The translations under genes were made by a program, and so were the position numbers. A model generated the notes under the pieces. The model searched no databases. It was not told where the DNA came from and saw nothing but the letters and a program-made list of their open reading frames with translations. 27,422 bases of DNA from a virus. This document shows positions 7,837-14,009 of this stretch, piece after piece (within the stretch, counting starts at the first letter, position 1; every line of letters starts with the position of its first letter). The stretch spans positions 1 through 27,422 of the IMG/VR virus record IMGVR_UViG_3300028025_003877. One strand, written 5' to 3'.

Positions 7837-8190
7837 CGGCGGTGGTCTAGACCTTACGGCTCCTACCACCTCTGCCCATTGACTCTGATGTGCATTGAGC
7901 AGATAGGCAGAGTCGCCCTATCTTGACTGGCAAGCCAGCCTCAATGCGGTCTACGGGTCATCTCTATGGGGTAGACTAACTCCCCATACGCACGGCACTT
8001 TCAGAAACTTTTCGCCACGCTCCACATCGGTAGGCTATGATCACTTGCCCCACTCGTATTATGTATGACTACCTGTAATGAAACTGGTTCACATACACTT
8101 CGGCTTTCGCCTAATACGAGTTCCGTTGCTTTGCGAGGCTACCGCGAGCCTCTGTCTGTTCCGTTCCTGACTGAGAGGTTTTATCCTCCA
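7837..8190 (-). ncRNA. Candidate structured non-coding RNA
   Basis: This 354-base segment lies between R1 copies 2 and 1 and has no credible ORF on either strand: after the R1-linked GGAGG there is no usable start codon in the minus sense. It is rich in perfect complementary blocks: 8052-8061 with 8112-8121 (10 bp), enclosing 8062-8067 with 8092-8097 and a GGC-GAAA-GCC hairpin at 8102-8111 (a three-way junction); 8135-8152 (6-bp hairpin); 7949-7954 with 7971-7976, interleaved with 7965-7971 and 7982-7988 (pseudoknot order); 7881-7887 with 7908-7914, competing with 7870-7876 and 7906-7912; and 7841-7846 with 7865-7870. I saw no tRNA, tmRNA or RNase P signatures. The strand is inferred from R1. 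Confidence 0.5.
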
Positions 8191-8216
8191 CTATCAACCC
8201 AGACCATTACGGGCTT
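8191..8216 (-). repeat. R1 repeat copy 2, head of the non-coding cassette
   Basis: A full consensus copy followed in minus sense by TGGAGGATAAAACCTC, so its GGAGG can pair with a following CCTC, and no start codon follows. This copy heads the structured segment 7837-8190 instead of a gene. Confidence 0.9.
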
Positions 8217-8240
8217 GGATTTGACCAGAAATGTATGCAC

Positions 8241-8262
8241 CTACCTTCATCATTACACACTT
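8241..8262 (-). repeat. R2 repeat copy a
   Basis: Minus-sense AAGTGTGTAATG, variable bases, AGGTAG. It lies between the terminator at 8272-8338 and R1 copy 2, with no inverted partner. Confidence 0.8.
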
Positions 8263-8271
8263 GACTTCCAG

Positions 8272-8338
8272 AAAAATAGGCTGCTCATCTGAGGGCTGAT
8301 AGGAGGTGTCATACCAGCCCTCTGATGAACAGCCTATT
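8272..8338 (-). terminator. Intrinsic terminator
   Basis: In minus sense a stem of about 23 pairs (AATAGGCTGTTCATC and GAGGGCTG arms with one small mismatch) closes an 18-base loop and runs straight into TTTTT. It begins 4 bases after the stop of the gene at 8342. This is the only terminator in the accessory region with a clear U-tract. Confidence 0.9.
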
Positions 8339-8341
8339 GTC

Positions 8342-8536
8342 CTAGAAGCAGCGGTCGCAGGTGCAATGCTCCTTGCCGATGCAACCTTCGTGCTGCCGCT
8401 TACCGCCGCTATTGCAATAACGATTGAGAGCGTAGTGCGGAACTGGCTGCTCGCACGATTCGCACTCAACCACGCGCACGGCGCGGTAAGGCTCGTCATA
8501 CTCAACTCCACACAATCGGCAAACTTCCTGAGCCAT
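8342..8536 (-). CDS. Cys-rich zinc-binding small protein, 64 aa
   Basis: The start is the ATG in a TGATG overlap with the preceding stop, so it is translationally coupled. CxxC-type pairs occur as CRLC near the N-terminus, CESC in the middle, then CIGKEHCTCDRC at the C-terminus, enough for two zinc sites. Likely an adaptor or nucleic-acid-binding mini-protein; family not recognised. Ends just before an intrinsic terminator. Confidence 0.7.
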   Translation of the reverse strand: MAQEVCRLCGVEYDEPYRAVRVVECESCEQPVPHYALNRYCNSGGKRQHEGCIGKEHCTCDRCF

Positions 8537-8769
8537 CAGTTCCACGCGGTAATGATCCGAAGACCATCGTCCTTCATGACCCTGACCAGAGGAAGCACAT
8601 ACCGATGCTCCACTACTAATCCACGCTCGCCAATGCGGAACGCATCTTCGGTGATGTTGTCGTCTAGCCACTCTTTACCAGTCTGGCTCGTTGCAACAAA
8701 CAACATTACTGAACCGCCATCCTCAATGACTTTGATATCTCCACGATCTTTCTCTGTCGTATATCCCAT
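8536..8769 (-). CDS. Hypothetical protein, 77 aa
   Basis: ATG 8769 follows TAGGAGGTGGAT directly downstream of R1 copy 3; a GTG two codons earlier falls inside the SD. The product is mixed alpha/beta, with a DIKVIEDGGSVMLFVAT strand pair and no Cys or membrane segment. First gene of a two-gene unit ending at the terminator 8272-8338. Not recognised. Confidence 0.7.
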   Translation of the reverse strand: MGYTTEKDRGDIKVIEDGGSVMLFVATSQTGKEWLDDNITEDAFRIGERGLVVEHRYVLPLVRVMKDDGLRIITAWN

Positions 8770-8781
8770 ATCCACCTCCTA

Positions 8782-8807
8782 CTATCAACCCAGACCATTA
8801 CGGGCTT
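8782..8807 (-). repeat. R1 repeat copy 3
   Basis: Consensus copy directly followed by TAGGAGGTGGAT and the start at 8769. The TAA stop of the upstream gene (8806-8808) overlaps the first two bases of the repeat. Confidence 0.95.
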
Positions 8808-9216
8808 AGCCCCAGACATACTCCAAGTTGGTCGGCTCAGTCCATCCAAACTTGTAGTAGTAGTCTGGGTCTTTGCGTAGCAAGTTGCTGCGGTGCGACT
8901 CGTGAAAGTCATCGCGACCAAGCCACGGCGGTACTGCGATAGCCGTGTCGCTATCGTAGTATGCCAGAATCTTCTCCCGACAAGTGTCTTTGTAGCCACG
9001 CTTTATCCACTCGTCGCACATCGCTACGCCATAAACGACTAAGCAGTTCTCGTAGCCAGCCCACATCTTTGCGGCGGGATGATTGACCCAGCCCTTTGTT
9101 TCCCCGCTCAGGGCTTTGAGAAGTTGGAGTGTCTCTACTCGCTGCTTCCCAAGCCTCTGGCGGTCAAGGACTTGCGCCGACTTTGCGAAATCATTGTACG
9201 GCAGGAAGGTCTGCAT
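8806..9216 (-). CDS. Pyrimidine-dimer glycosylase-like protein (MSMEG_6728-type)
   Basis: 136 aa. The opening MQTFLPY, the AKSAQVLDRQRLGKQRVETL block, NHPAAKMWAGYE and the YGVAMCDEW helix match a family I know as MSMEG_6728-like, usually annotated as pyrimidine-dimer DNA glycosylase/endonuclease V-related. Known for T4 endonuclease V: base excision at UV photoproducts. That this protein has the activity is inferred from resemblance only. It starts in a TGATG overlap with the preceding gene, and its stop TAA is built into R1 copy 3. Confidence 0.7.
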   Translation of the reverse strand: MQTFLPYNDFAKSAQVLDRQRLGKQRVETLQLLKALSGETKGWVNHPAAKMWAGYENCLVVYGVAMCDEWIKRGYKDTCREKILAYYDSDTAIAVPPWLGRDDFHESHRSNLLRKDPDYYYKFGWTEPTNLEYVWG

Positions 9217-9929
9217 CAGCCGCCCCAGCCCCCATCAGGGAACAGAGCCTTAGCAGTAGCCCACCATACGAGCAAGCCGTCCTTCTCGGTATCAACATCA
9301 CACTCGTGCAGAAGCGTCTGAGGAGGTACGCCGTCATCGCCAGACATCCCGTACCACTCGTCTGAGTGCCTATCTCCACCGCAGGTGAGCGTTGCGAACC
9401 TGTCGCGCTTCTCCTCTGTGTCGGGGAAGTTGTAAATCTTCCGACCAGCGAATCCGATACCCTGCTCAATGTAGTCGTGGATAAAGGTGATATCGGGGAA
9501 CCGCTCACCCAAAGCCCGAATCACAGGCTCAGGTGGCGACCACGCCGTCTCAAACTCAACCACGCCATCAGTAATGTAGACATCGCTGGCACTCCACTTA
9601 GTACCCCAGTTCTCAATGTTCCAGTTGTACCAGTTGAGTGGCGACTCCATCACGCAAACAGCATCGTGCTCAGGACACTTGCCATCAACCAACGGATTGC
9701 CGTTGATTTGCCACTCGCCATCAGGCGACTCGCCAATATAGTCAGACTCACAGCCGCAGACATAAGTCGTGCTGCTCGCGCTGGCAGAATATTCTGGCGT
9801 TGTTGGGTGCGGCACAATCTTAGAGAAGTCAAACTTCTCGTCTTCGCCACCATCAACGAACGCTAGAACTGCTGCTCGCTCGGCATCGTCGCCGACAATC
9901 AAGACCCGATTCTTACACCAGTTAGGCAT
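9216..9929 (-). CDS. Api92/YubB-like ferredoxin-fold protein
   Basis: 237 aa from ATG 9929, with CTAGTAGGAGG-type SD from the R1 leader upstream. The N-terminal MPNWCKNRVLIVGD is the hallmark of phage Api92-like/DUF1281 proteins, and NWYNWNIENWGTKW followed by VEFETAWSPPEPVI matches the conserved core of that family. A C-terminal extension of roughly 70 residues is unusual and ends in a D/W/G-rich tail. Function of the family is not established as far as I know. First gene of a two-gene unit with the glycosylase-like gene. Confidence 0.75.
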   Translation of the reverse strand: MPNWCKNRVLIVGDDAERAAVLAFVDGGEDEKFDFSKIVPHPTTPEYSASASSTTYVCGCESDYIGESPDGEWQINGNPLVDGKCPEHDAVCVMESPLNWYNWNIENWGTKWSASDVYITDGVVEFETAWSPPEPVIRALGERFPDITFIHDYIEQGIGFAGRKIYNFPDTEEKRDRFATLTCGGDRHSDEWYGMSGDDGVPPQTLLHECDVDTEKDGLLVWWATAKALFPDGGWGG

Positions 9930-9943
9930 AACTCCACCTCCTA

Positions 9944-9969
9944 CTATCAACCCGAACCATTACGGGCTT
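9944..9969 (-). repeat. R1 repeat copy 4
   Basis: Consensus copy followed by TAGGAGGTGGAGTT and the start at 9929. Confidence 0.95.
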
Positions 9970-9970
9970 G

Positions 9971-10147
9971 TTATTTGCTACCTACTGCGATACCCGCAAG
10001 GTAGATTCCGAAGATTGCCAGAGTCAGACTTAGATAGGCAATCAGCAGGGTCGTCTTTCGCTCGCGCTCTCGTGCCTCCGTAAGAATCACGGAGTACGGG
10101 CGGAGCGACCGAACCTTCTTAGCCATCCGTAGTTTATTACTTGCCAT
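9971..10147 (-). CDS. Small single-pass membrane protein, 58 aa
   Basis: ATG 10147 has GGAGAG 8 bases upstream and overlaps the preceding gene by 11 bases; an internal Met seven codons on is an alternative. A strongly basic N-terminal half (R/K-rich) is followed by one hydrophobic segment, LLIAYLSLTLAIFGIYLAG, and a short tail. Topology would be N-in by the positive-inside rule. Candidate membrane-acting phage protein such as a superinfection or lysis accessory, but nothing specific shows this. Confidence 0.65.
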   Translation of the reverse strand: MASNKLRMAKKVRSLRPYSVILTEARERERKTTLLIAYLSLTLAIFGIYLAGIAVGSK

Positions 10148-10367
10148 AGCCGTTCTCTCCTTCCACAATATTCTCCACAAGTGCCGCGACATTGTGGATA
10201 TTATGCTTGCCCTCAACAGGGAACCCTGCGGTAGCACCAAGAGCGTAGTCGTTGCCGTCAGCCGACTTCTCCCAGATTGTCCCGCCCCAAGCGTGCGTTT
10301 CGTTGTCGTAGCATAATGCTGCCCAACGAACATCGTTTATCCGAACCCTAATATACCCGTCGTTCAT
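10137..10367 (-). CDS. Hypothetical protein, 76 aa
   Basis: ATG 10367 follows GGAGGTAGT after R1 copy 5; the longer open frame upstream is only translation of the repeat. The product has short beta-prone stretches (YIRVRINDVRWAALCYD) and GGTIWEKS, with no membrane segment. It is coupled to the membrane-protein gene by an 11-base overlap. Not recognised. Confidence 0.65.
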   Translation of the reverse strand: MNDGYIRVRINDVRWAALCYDNETHAWGGTIWEKSADGNDYALGATAGFPVEGKHNIHNVAALVENIVEGENGYGK

Positions 10368-10380
10368 ACTACCTCCTCTA

Positions 10381-10406
10381 CTATCAACCCGTACCATTAC
10401 GGGCTT
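10381..10406 (-). repeat. R1 repeat copy 5
   Basis: Copy with GTAC in the variable window, followed by AGAGGAGGTAGT and the start at 10367. The stop of the gene at 10405 overlaps it. Confidence 0.95.
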
Positions 10407-10671
10407 ACTTCCCGTCTGGCTCTGCCAAATCAGGTTCGCGGAAGTGATACGCTTCACCCGCGATTGTTAGCAGGTCTTCCTCTGGCTCAAACTGCTCTGC
10501 GTCGGACACAGCCGTCCACAGGTCATAGAGCACGGCAATCTGCGTAGCCGCGAAGGAATCTTCTTGCCGCGACCGAATCTCCACATCGGAGAGCACATCG
10601 CGGAGATACTGAATCTCCGTTTCGTTGAGCACGATGGTCGTCAAGTTGCGACCACTTACTACCTCAGCCAT
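10405..10671 (-). CDS. Hypothetical acidic protein, 88 aa
   Basis: ATG 10671 lies 8 bases inside the end of the preceding gene, with AAGGAGGTGG upstream. LNETEIQYLRDVLSDVEIRSRQ and AVLYDLWTAVSD are clear amphipathic helices; the C-terminus is acidic. Its TAA stop is shared with R1 copy 5. Not recognised; helical small proteins of this type are often binding proteins, but there is no direct evidence. Confidence 0.65.
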   Translation of the reverse strand: MAEVVSGRNLTTIVLNETEIQYLRDVLSDVEIRSRQEDSFAATQIAVLYDLWTAVSDAEQFEPEEDLLTIAGEAYHFREPDLAEPDGK

Positions 10672-10876
10672 TATCAGCCACCTCCTTGCGGTACATAACC
10701 ACCATATTCCTGAGGATATCAAAGCCCTCCTCAGTTAGCCTATCCCGAAACTTGCTACCGATTGCTCGCAGAAACTTCTCAGCCTCCGCCTCAGACATAA
10801 ACTCCTCGTCTTCGCGGACTACCGCTAGGACATCCGTAGCCGTGAAACCCATTACCTCTACGCCGACCTCATCCAT
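10664..10876 (-). CDS. Hypothetical helical protein, 70 aa
   Basis: ATG 10876 follows GGGAGGTAAGT after R1 copy 6. The sequence is acidic and helical (SEAEAEKFLRAIGSKFRDRL), with no Cys or membrane segment. First gene of a two-gene unit with the gene at 10405, which overlaps its end. Not recognised. Confidence 0.65.
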   Translation of the reverse strand: MDEVGVEVMGFTATDVLAVVREDEEFMSEAEAEKFLRAIGSKFRDRLTEEGFDILRNMVVMYRKEVADNG

Positions 10877-10888
10877 ACTTACCTCCCA

Positions 10889-10914
10889 CTATCAACCCAG
10901 ACCATTACGGGCTT
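10889..10914 (-). repeat. R1 repeat copy 6
   Basis: Consensus copy followed by TGGGAGGTAAGT and the start at 10876. Confidence 0.95.
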
Positions 10915-10915
10915 A

Positions 10916-11215
10916 CTATTCTGCGCCCTGCGGGATAAGGTCAATGAAGCCCAAGTTCGGGTCTTCGTGATTCGTGCTCACCGCGTTGATAAAGCGCAAC
11001 ATACAAGAGTTCTGATACCAAACTTTCAGCGTGTCTAGCATCTCGTCAATGGTCATCGTGTCGGAAGAAATCAGCGGGTCGTACCCGTACTCCTTCATCA
11101 AAGCCATCTGCTCGTCGTCCATCAAGACATAAATCTTGTGGCAATCGTCAAACGCAATACCCTTAGCGTCGTGGAGCCACGCCTCCACCTTGTTCCAATG
11201 CTTTGCCATAGACAT
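10916..11215 (-). CDS. Hypothetical protein, 99 aa
   Basis: ATG 11215 follows GGAGGTGGGT; a second Met two codons on is possible. The protein is mixed alpha/beta with a CHKIYVLMDDEQMALMKEYGYD block and an acidic TIDEMLDTLKVWYQ helix. Its TAG is followed directly by the TAAGCCC of R1 copy 6. Its own leader carries a GGGAG-AACAAT-CTCCC hairpin between R1 and the SD, so it is one of the structured leaders. Not recognised. Confidence 0.7.
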   Translation of the reverse strand: MSMAKHWNKVEAWLHDAKGIAFDDCHKIYVLMDDEQMALMKEYGYDPLISSDTMTIDEMLDTLKVWYQNSCMLRFINAVSTNHEDPNLGFIDLIPQGAE

Positions 11216-11250
11216 ACCCACCTCCTACTACTAGGGAGATTGTTCTCCCA

Positions 11251-11276
11251 CTATCAACCCAGACCATTACGGGCTT
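11251..11276 (-). repeat. R1 repeat copy 7 with ACAAT-loop hairpin
   Basis: Consensus copy followed by a hairpin at 11234-11249 (GGGAG arms, AACAAT loop), then a repeated TAGTAGTAGGAGG and the start at 11215. Confidence 0.95.
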
Positions 11277-11290
11277 GGTTTTATTATTTC

Positions 11291-11340
11291 CTACCTACAA
11301 CATTACACACTTCGCATTGCGGCAGACAAGTGCGTAATGA
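11291..11340. repeat. R2 copy b with inverted partner
   Basis: R2 in minus sense (11291-11312) faces a degenerate inverted copy with AAGTGCGTAATG (11328-11340). The pair can form a stem just after the stop at 11347, before R1 copy 7. Confidence 0.8.
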
Positions 11341-11346
11341 CTGCGG

Positions 11347-11478
11347 TTAGCCCTGCCGCTTCTGCCGCTCCTTCGCAGCAAGTTCGTTCTGCTGCCGAAT
11401 CGTCCCCTTGCCGCTCATCAGCATTGCGCGCTTGCGCTTCTCCACCTTGCGGTATCGGTTCTCTCCCTTGATAACCAC
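11347..11478 (-). CDS. Very basic small protein, 43 aa (GTG start)
   Basis: The GTG at 11476-11478 has AAGGAGGACAAA upstream, a strong SD, and opens a frame ending at TAA 11347-11349. The product is Lys/Arg-rich throughout (RYRKVEKRKRAML and AAKERQKRQG blocks) and probably one long helix or RNA/DNA-binding peptide. The stop is followed by the inverted R2 element. It lies 11 bases after the previous gene. No family recognised. Confidence 0.6.
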   Translation of the reverse strand: MVIKGENRYRKVEKRKRAMLMSGKGTIRQQNELAAKERQKRQG

Positions 11479-11489
11479 TTTGTCCTCCT

Positions 11490-11675
11490 TCACAAACTTA
11501 CTGGCTCAATCGCCTTACACTTGCCGCATTGCCACGATACGCCGTCCCACTCCAACGGGGTCGGCTCAACCAACTTACCCGTGTGTGGCTCAACGGGATA
11601 GAACCCGTCGCGCATCACATCATTACCGCAGTCGCAAACCAGAAACTCCCCATCTGGTTCGTCGCGCCTAATCAT
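11490..11675 (-). CDS. Zinc-ribbon mini-protein, 61 aa
   Basis: The start overlaps the preceding gene by 8 bases, with only a weak GGTGAG site, so coupling is likely. CDCGND and CGKCKA are two CxC/CxxC half-sites about 35 residues apart, in the pattern of a small zinc ribbon. It sits in the five-gene unit under R1 copy 8, which holds three Cys-rich mini-proteins. Function unknown. Confidence 0.65.
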   Translation of the reverse strand: MIRRDEPDGEFLVCDCGNDVMRDGFYPVEPHTGKLVEPTPLEWDGVSWQCGKCKAIEPVSL

Positions 11676-11958
11676 TGCTCACCACAATCGTGTTGGTGCG
11701 TGCGCTCTCGCGCTCGTCTACCTCGCCGACCACTAGCACGCCACCGCTGCCGTGTCCCGCAGGTTCGTCGCCCAAGACCTCAATGCCGTAGCCGTTGAGT
11801 AAGTCATCGCGACCAGAGTCGCTCATAAAGAGTTCCACATCGGTCGTCATTAGCCGACCCATAGCGTCGCCCTCATCCTCCGCGAAGATGACTACCCGCT
11901 TGACCGCGCGGAAGTCCACCTCAGCAAGAAACCGCTTTGTTTCCTTGATATGACTCAT
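11668..11958 (-). CDS. Hypothetical protein, 96 aa
   Basis: ATG 11958 follows CAGGAGGTTTAGG. An N-terminal strand-helix block (AVKRVVIFAEDEGDAMGRLM) and a Gly-rich GHGSGGVLVVGEVDE segment suggest a compact alpha/beta domain; residues 30-36 resemble acidic loops but no catalytic motif is clear. Fourth gene of the R1 copy 8 unit counting from the 3' end. Not recognised. Confidence 0.65.
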   Translation of the reverse strand: MSHIKETKRFLAEVDFRAVKRVVIFAEDEGDAMGRLMTTDVELFMSDSGRDDLLNGYGIEVLGDEPAGHGSGGVLVVGEVDERESARTNTIVVSND

Positions 11959-11959
11959 C

Positions 11960-12094
11960 CTAAACCTCCTGCCCGTGCTCGCAGTTCTCTGACTGCTCTA
12001 ACTCGTAGCACGCATTATCTCGTTCAGCGTTGTCTACGCACGCGCAGACAACCTCAAACCGCTCGCAGTCTTCGCACCATACCTTCGTGCTCAT
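11960..12094 (-). CDS. Cys-rich mini-protein, 44 aa
   Basis: A short frame that starts in an ATGA overlap with the stop of the upstream gene and ends at TAG 11960-11962, inside the SD region of the next gene. It has CEDC, CACV, a single C and a CEH motif, so one or two zinc sites are possible; the rest is very acidic. The coupling on both sides supports it as real. Not recognised. Confidence 0.6.
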   Translation of the reverse strand: MSTKVWCEDCERFEVVCACVDNAERDNACYELEQSENCEHGQEV

Positions 12095-12369
12095 TTTGAG
12101 CCACGCTCATATGCCACGATATTCTCCGCCGTGTGCGTCGCAAACTTCTGGTGCTCGCCGCACTCGCACGGCGTACACTCCAAGCAGTAGACTTTCGCGC
12201 CCTCTGGCACGCCAGTCCCAGTTTCATCCGTGATATCCGCCACGCTCAGCGTTGCGAAGATATTGTCCTTGACCGCAAGACCACCATCGTGAACCCAGAA
12301 GCCCACGGCAACCTCGTCGGGGTAGTACGCCATCTCCCCACACTCAGAGCAAGTCATCATCTCGTACAT
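12091..12369 (-). CDS. Zinc-binding protein, 92 aa
   Basis: ATG 12369 follows GGGAGGTGGAGT after R1 copy 8; the open frame upstream is repeat sequence. CSECGE near the N-terminus and CLECTPCECGEH near the C-terminus flank a beta-rich middle (VAVGFWVHDGGLAV), giving two CxxC half-sites and one extra CxC. Head gene of the five-gene unit 11347-12369. Function unknown. Confidence 0.7.
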   Translation of the reverse strand: MYEMMTCSECGEMAYYPDEVAVGFWVHDGGLAVKDNIFATLSVADITDETGTGVPEGAKVYCLECTPCECGEHQKFATHTAENIVAYERGSK

Positions 12370-12382
12370 ACTCCACCTCCCA

Positions 12383-12408
12383 CTATCAACCCTAACCATT
12401 ACGGGCTT
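12383..12408 (-). repeat. R1 repeat copy 8, head of a five-gene unit
   Basis: Copy with GGTTA before GGGTT, followed by GTGGGAGGTGGAGT and the start at 12369. Confidence 0.95.
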
Positions 12409-12422
12409 TGCCCGTTGCGACA

Positions 12423-12755
12423 CTAGTCTGCGTTCAGGTCATCCCCGAACTGATAGCCGCACGGCTCGCAATAGTCGCCTGACCAGCCAGCCATCGCATC
12501 GCACTTTGGGCAAACTCCCGAAGTGGTCTGCGCCGTACAATCAACCCACGATGAACGCTCATCGTCTAGTAGGTACTCGCACGCATCCTTCGCATCAGCC
12601 GCGCCGTACCCAGTCAGTTTGTAGGTCAGCGCAATCACCGCCGCGTCAGCCTCATCCTGCGTGTTGTACCACGAGCGATGATTATTATTCTCCCAATCGT
12701 CGCCCTGCCAGATAACCTCTACGAGAAAGAGCGTCGGAATATTCTCCTCTACCAT
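12423..12755 (-). CDS. Protein with C-terminal zinc ribbon, 110 aa
   Basis: ATG 12755 follows GAGGAGGTGAGCA. The N-terminal 80 residues form an alpha/beta domain (FLVEVIWQGDDW, then DEADAAVIALTYKL). The C-terminus has CPKCDAMAGWSGDYCEPCG, a compact CxxC-x10-CxxC zinc ribbon. Its stop lies 15 bases before R1 copy 8. Not recognised as a whole. Confidence 0.7.
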   Translation of the reverse strand: MVEENIPTLFLVEVIWQGDDWENNNHRSWYNTQDEADAAVIALTYKLTGYGAADAKDACEYLLDDERSSWVDCTAQTTSGVCPKCDAMAGWSGDYCEPCGYQFGDDLNAD

Positions 12756-12769
12756 TGCTCACCTCCTCA

Positions 12770-12795
12770 CTATCAACCCACACCATTACGGGCTT
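12770..12795 (-). repeat. R1 repeat copy 9
   Basis: Copy with GTGT in the variable window, followed by TGAGGAGGTGAGCA and the start at 12755. Confidence 0.95.
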
Positions 12796-12796
12796 G

Positions 12797-13213
12797 TTAT
12801 GCGAAGACAAGTTCCCCGAACATCGCGTACTGGAAGATGATATCCGCGCCCGTCGCGTCCACATCTATCTCGCCGCCGTATGCGCTGAACGAGATGGTAT
12901 GGGCGTACTCGCTATTGAGCACGGCACACACCGCTCGCTCCAACTTCTCCGTCGTAATCTCAAACCAGTCGTTCACATCGCGGCTAGGCTCGCCGTTGTC
13001 CTCGTCCTCCTTGATGCGAACGAGCACCTCGTCGCGGGGGATATCCCGCAGTTTGTCGTGGTCGGGGTCGTCAAACTTAGCGTCGGGATTCACATACCAA
13101 CGCTTCCACTTGTAGTCGGTACACTCTGCCCAATACCCCGTTCCGCCCTCAATCGCACCGACTACGATATTCACCGCGTCGTTCGGTTCTAGTACCACGC
13201 TAGTAATCTTCAT
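12797..13213 (-). CDS. Hypothetical phage protein, 138 aa
   Basis: ATG 13213 follows GAGGAGGTGGAGT. The opening MKITSVVLEPNDAVNIVVGAI and the GGTGYWAECTDYKW block resemble conserved phage hypotheticals with a GxxYWxE core. An acidic central part and WFEITTEKLERAVCAV helix follow. The architecture is a soluble alpha/beta protein. Function unknown; monocistronic behind R1 copy 10. Confidence 0.7.
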   Translation of the reverse strand: MKITSVVLEPNDAVNIVVGAIEGGTGYWAECTDYKWKRWYVNPDAKFDDPDHDKLRDIPRDEVLVRIKEDEDNGEPSRDVNDWFEITTEKLERAVCAVLNSEYAHTISFSAYGGEIDVDATGADIIFQYAMFGELVFA

Positions 13214-13227
13214 ACTCCACCTCCTCA

Positions 13228-13253
13228 CTATCAACCCAAATCATTACGGGCTT
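13228..13253 (-). repeat. R1 repeat copy 10
   Basis: Copy with ATTT in the variable window, followed by TGAGGAGGTGGAGT and the start at 13213. The stop of the 30-aa gene overlaps it. Confidence 0.95.
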
Positions 13254-13344
13254 ACTCGCAATCGTGTCCGTATGCCCACTCCTGCGCTTGCTCGTTGTTG
13301 TTCAGGTCAAAGACCCGACCACACTCATCACACCGAACCTTCAT
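13252..13344 (-). CDS. Zinc-finger micro-protein, 30 aa
   Basis: ATG 13342-13344 follows TAGGAGGTGAACG behind R1 copy 11, and the TAA stop is part of R1 copy 10. The whole unit is bounded by two repeats. CDECGRVF at the N-terminus and HDC at the C-terminus give a C-C-H-C set like one half of a zinc finger. Its own R1 leader and SD argue that even this 30-residue frame is expressed. Confidence 0.65.
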   Translation of the reverse strand: MKVRCDECGRVFDLNNNEQAQEWAYGHDCE

Positions 13345-13357
13345 CGTTCACCTCCTA

Positions 13358-13383
13358 CTATCAACCCGAACCATTACGGGCTT
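13358..13383 (-). repeat. R1 repeat copy 11
   Basis: Consensus copy followed by TAGGAGGTGAACG and the start at 13344. Confidence 0.95.
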
Positions 13384-13398
13384 GGTTTTATTTGCCAG

Positions 13399-13444
13399 TA
13401 CCTTGACCATTACACACTTACACACGCGCCGAAGCGCGTAATGA
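13399..13444. repeat. R2 copy c with inverted partner
   Basis: Minus-sense R2 (13399-13419) faces an inverted copy with GCGCGTAATGATTGCGGTTAG (core 13431-13444). A GCGC-CGAA-GCGC hairpin sits at its tip. It closes the gene at 13451, whose stop is the TTA of the partner's tail. Confidence 0.8.
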
Positions 13445-13450
13445 TTGCGG

Positions 13451-13672
13451 TTAGGCTTCGTCGTACCCGTCAAACCACGCTCCGTACTTCTCCGTACGGG
13501 CAACCGCTTCCGCGCTCGTCGCGGTGCTGCTGCTAGTTTCGGGGTCGCGACACCACTCCTGCGCTTCCGCAAGGGTCATATACTTCGCAACCACTACTGG
13601 CTCGTGCTCCTCAAAGAACATCCGAACCACCTTGTAATGCTCGCCATATCGCTCTGCGCTACCGATGAACAT
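13451..13672 (-). CDS. Conserved phage hypothetical (PETSS...WFDGYDE type), 73 aa
   Basis: ATG 13672 follows GGGAGGTGGAAT. The segment YMTLAEAQEWCRDPETSS followed by YGAWFDGYDEA matches a small-protein family I have seen repeatedly in actinobacteriophages, where TLxEAQxxC, PETSS and WFDGY are conserved. Function unknown to me. It ends at the R2 pair c. Confidence 0.75.
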   Translation of the reverse strand: MFIGSAERYGEHYKVVRMFFEEHEPVVVAKYMTLAEAQEWCRDPETSSSTATSAEAVARTEKYGAWFDGYDEA

Positions 13673-13685
13673 ATTCCACCTCCCA

Positions 13686-13711
13686 CTATCAACCCAGACC
13701 ATTACGGGCTT
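13686..13711 (-). repeat. R1 repeat copy 12
   Basis: Consensus copy followed by TGGGAGGTGGAAT and the start at 13672. The stop of the gene at 13710 overlaps it. Confidence 0.95.
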
Positions 13712-13946
13712 ACTTTGCGGGGAACCGCTCCACAAGCCACTCGTACGCTTTGATAGCGTCCGCGTCGTCCTGCGCCGCTGCGTTGCCCAAGTGCGCCGAA
13801 ATGTTGATAACCGAACCCAAGAGCGAGGTCATACGCTCGCGGTCGCTCTTACGGATATTGCCCAGAATATCCTCAGCGAACACCGCCGCCATCATTGCGT
13901 AGCCATCGCTGCTAGGCGTAATGTTGATAAACTCCTGCTCAGCCAT
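13710..13946 (-). CDS. Hypothetical protein, 78 aa
   Basis: ATG 13946 follows GTGGAGGTGAGT. Predominantly helical, with SSDGYAMMAAVFAEDILGNI and RERMTSLLGSVINISAHLG stretches of moderate hydrophobicity but no true membrane segment. Its leader has a CCCC-AAAG-GGGG hairpin (13963-13977) between R1 copy 13 and the SD. Not recognised. Confidence 0.65.
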   Translation of the reverse strand: MAEQEFINITPSSDGYAMMAAVFAEDILGNIRKSDRERMTSLLGSVINISAHLGNAAAQDDADAIKAYEWLVERFPAK

Positions 13947-13983
13947 ACTCACCTCCACTACCGCCCCAAAGGGGGGCTTCCTA

Positions 13984-14009
13984 CTATCAACCCGAACCAT
14001 TACGGGCTA
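13984..14009 (-). repeat. R1 repeat copy 13 with leader hairpin
   Basis: The first base differs (TAGCCC), because the upstream gene ends in TAG here. It is followed by TAGTAGGA, a hairpin at 13963-13977, a second GTAGTGGAGG and the start at 13946. Confidence 0.95.

Noticed and set aside
7837-8190. tmRNA, RNase P RNA or tRNA in the structured segment
   Set aside because: No acceptor stem with a T-loop GGTTCGA-type motif, no tag ORF, and no RNase P GAGGAAAGTCC or ACAGA signatures on either strand. A hammerhead CTGATGA core is also absent.
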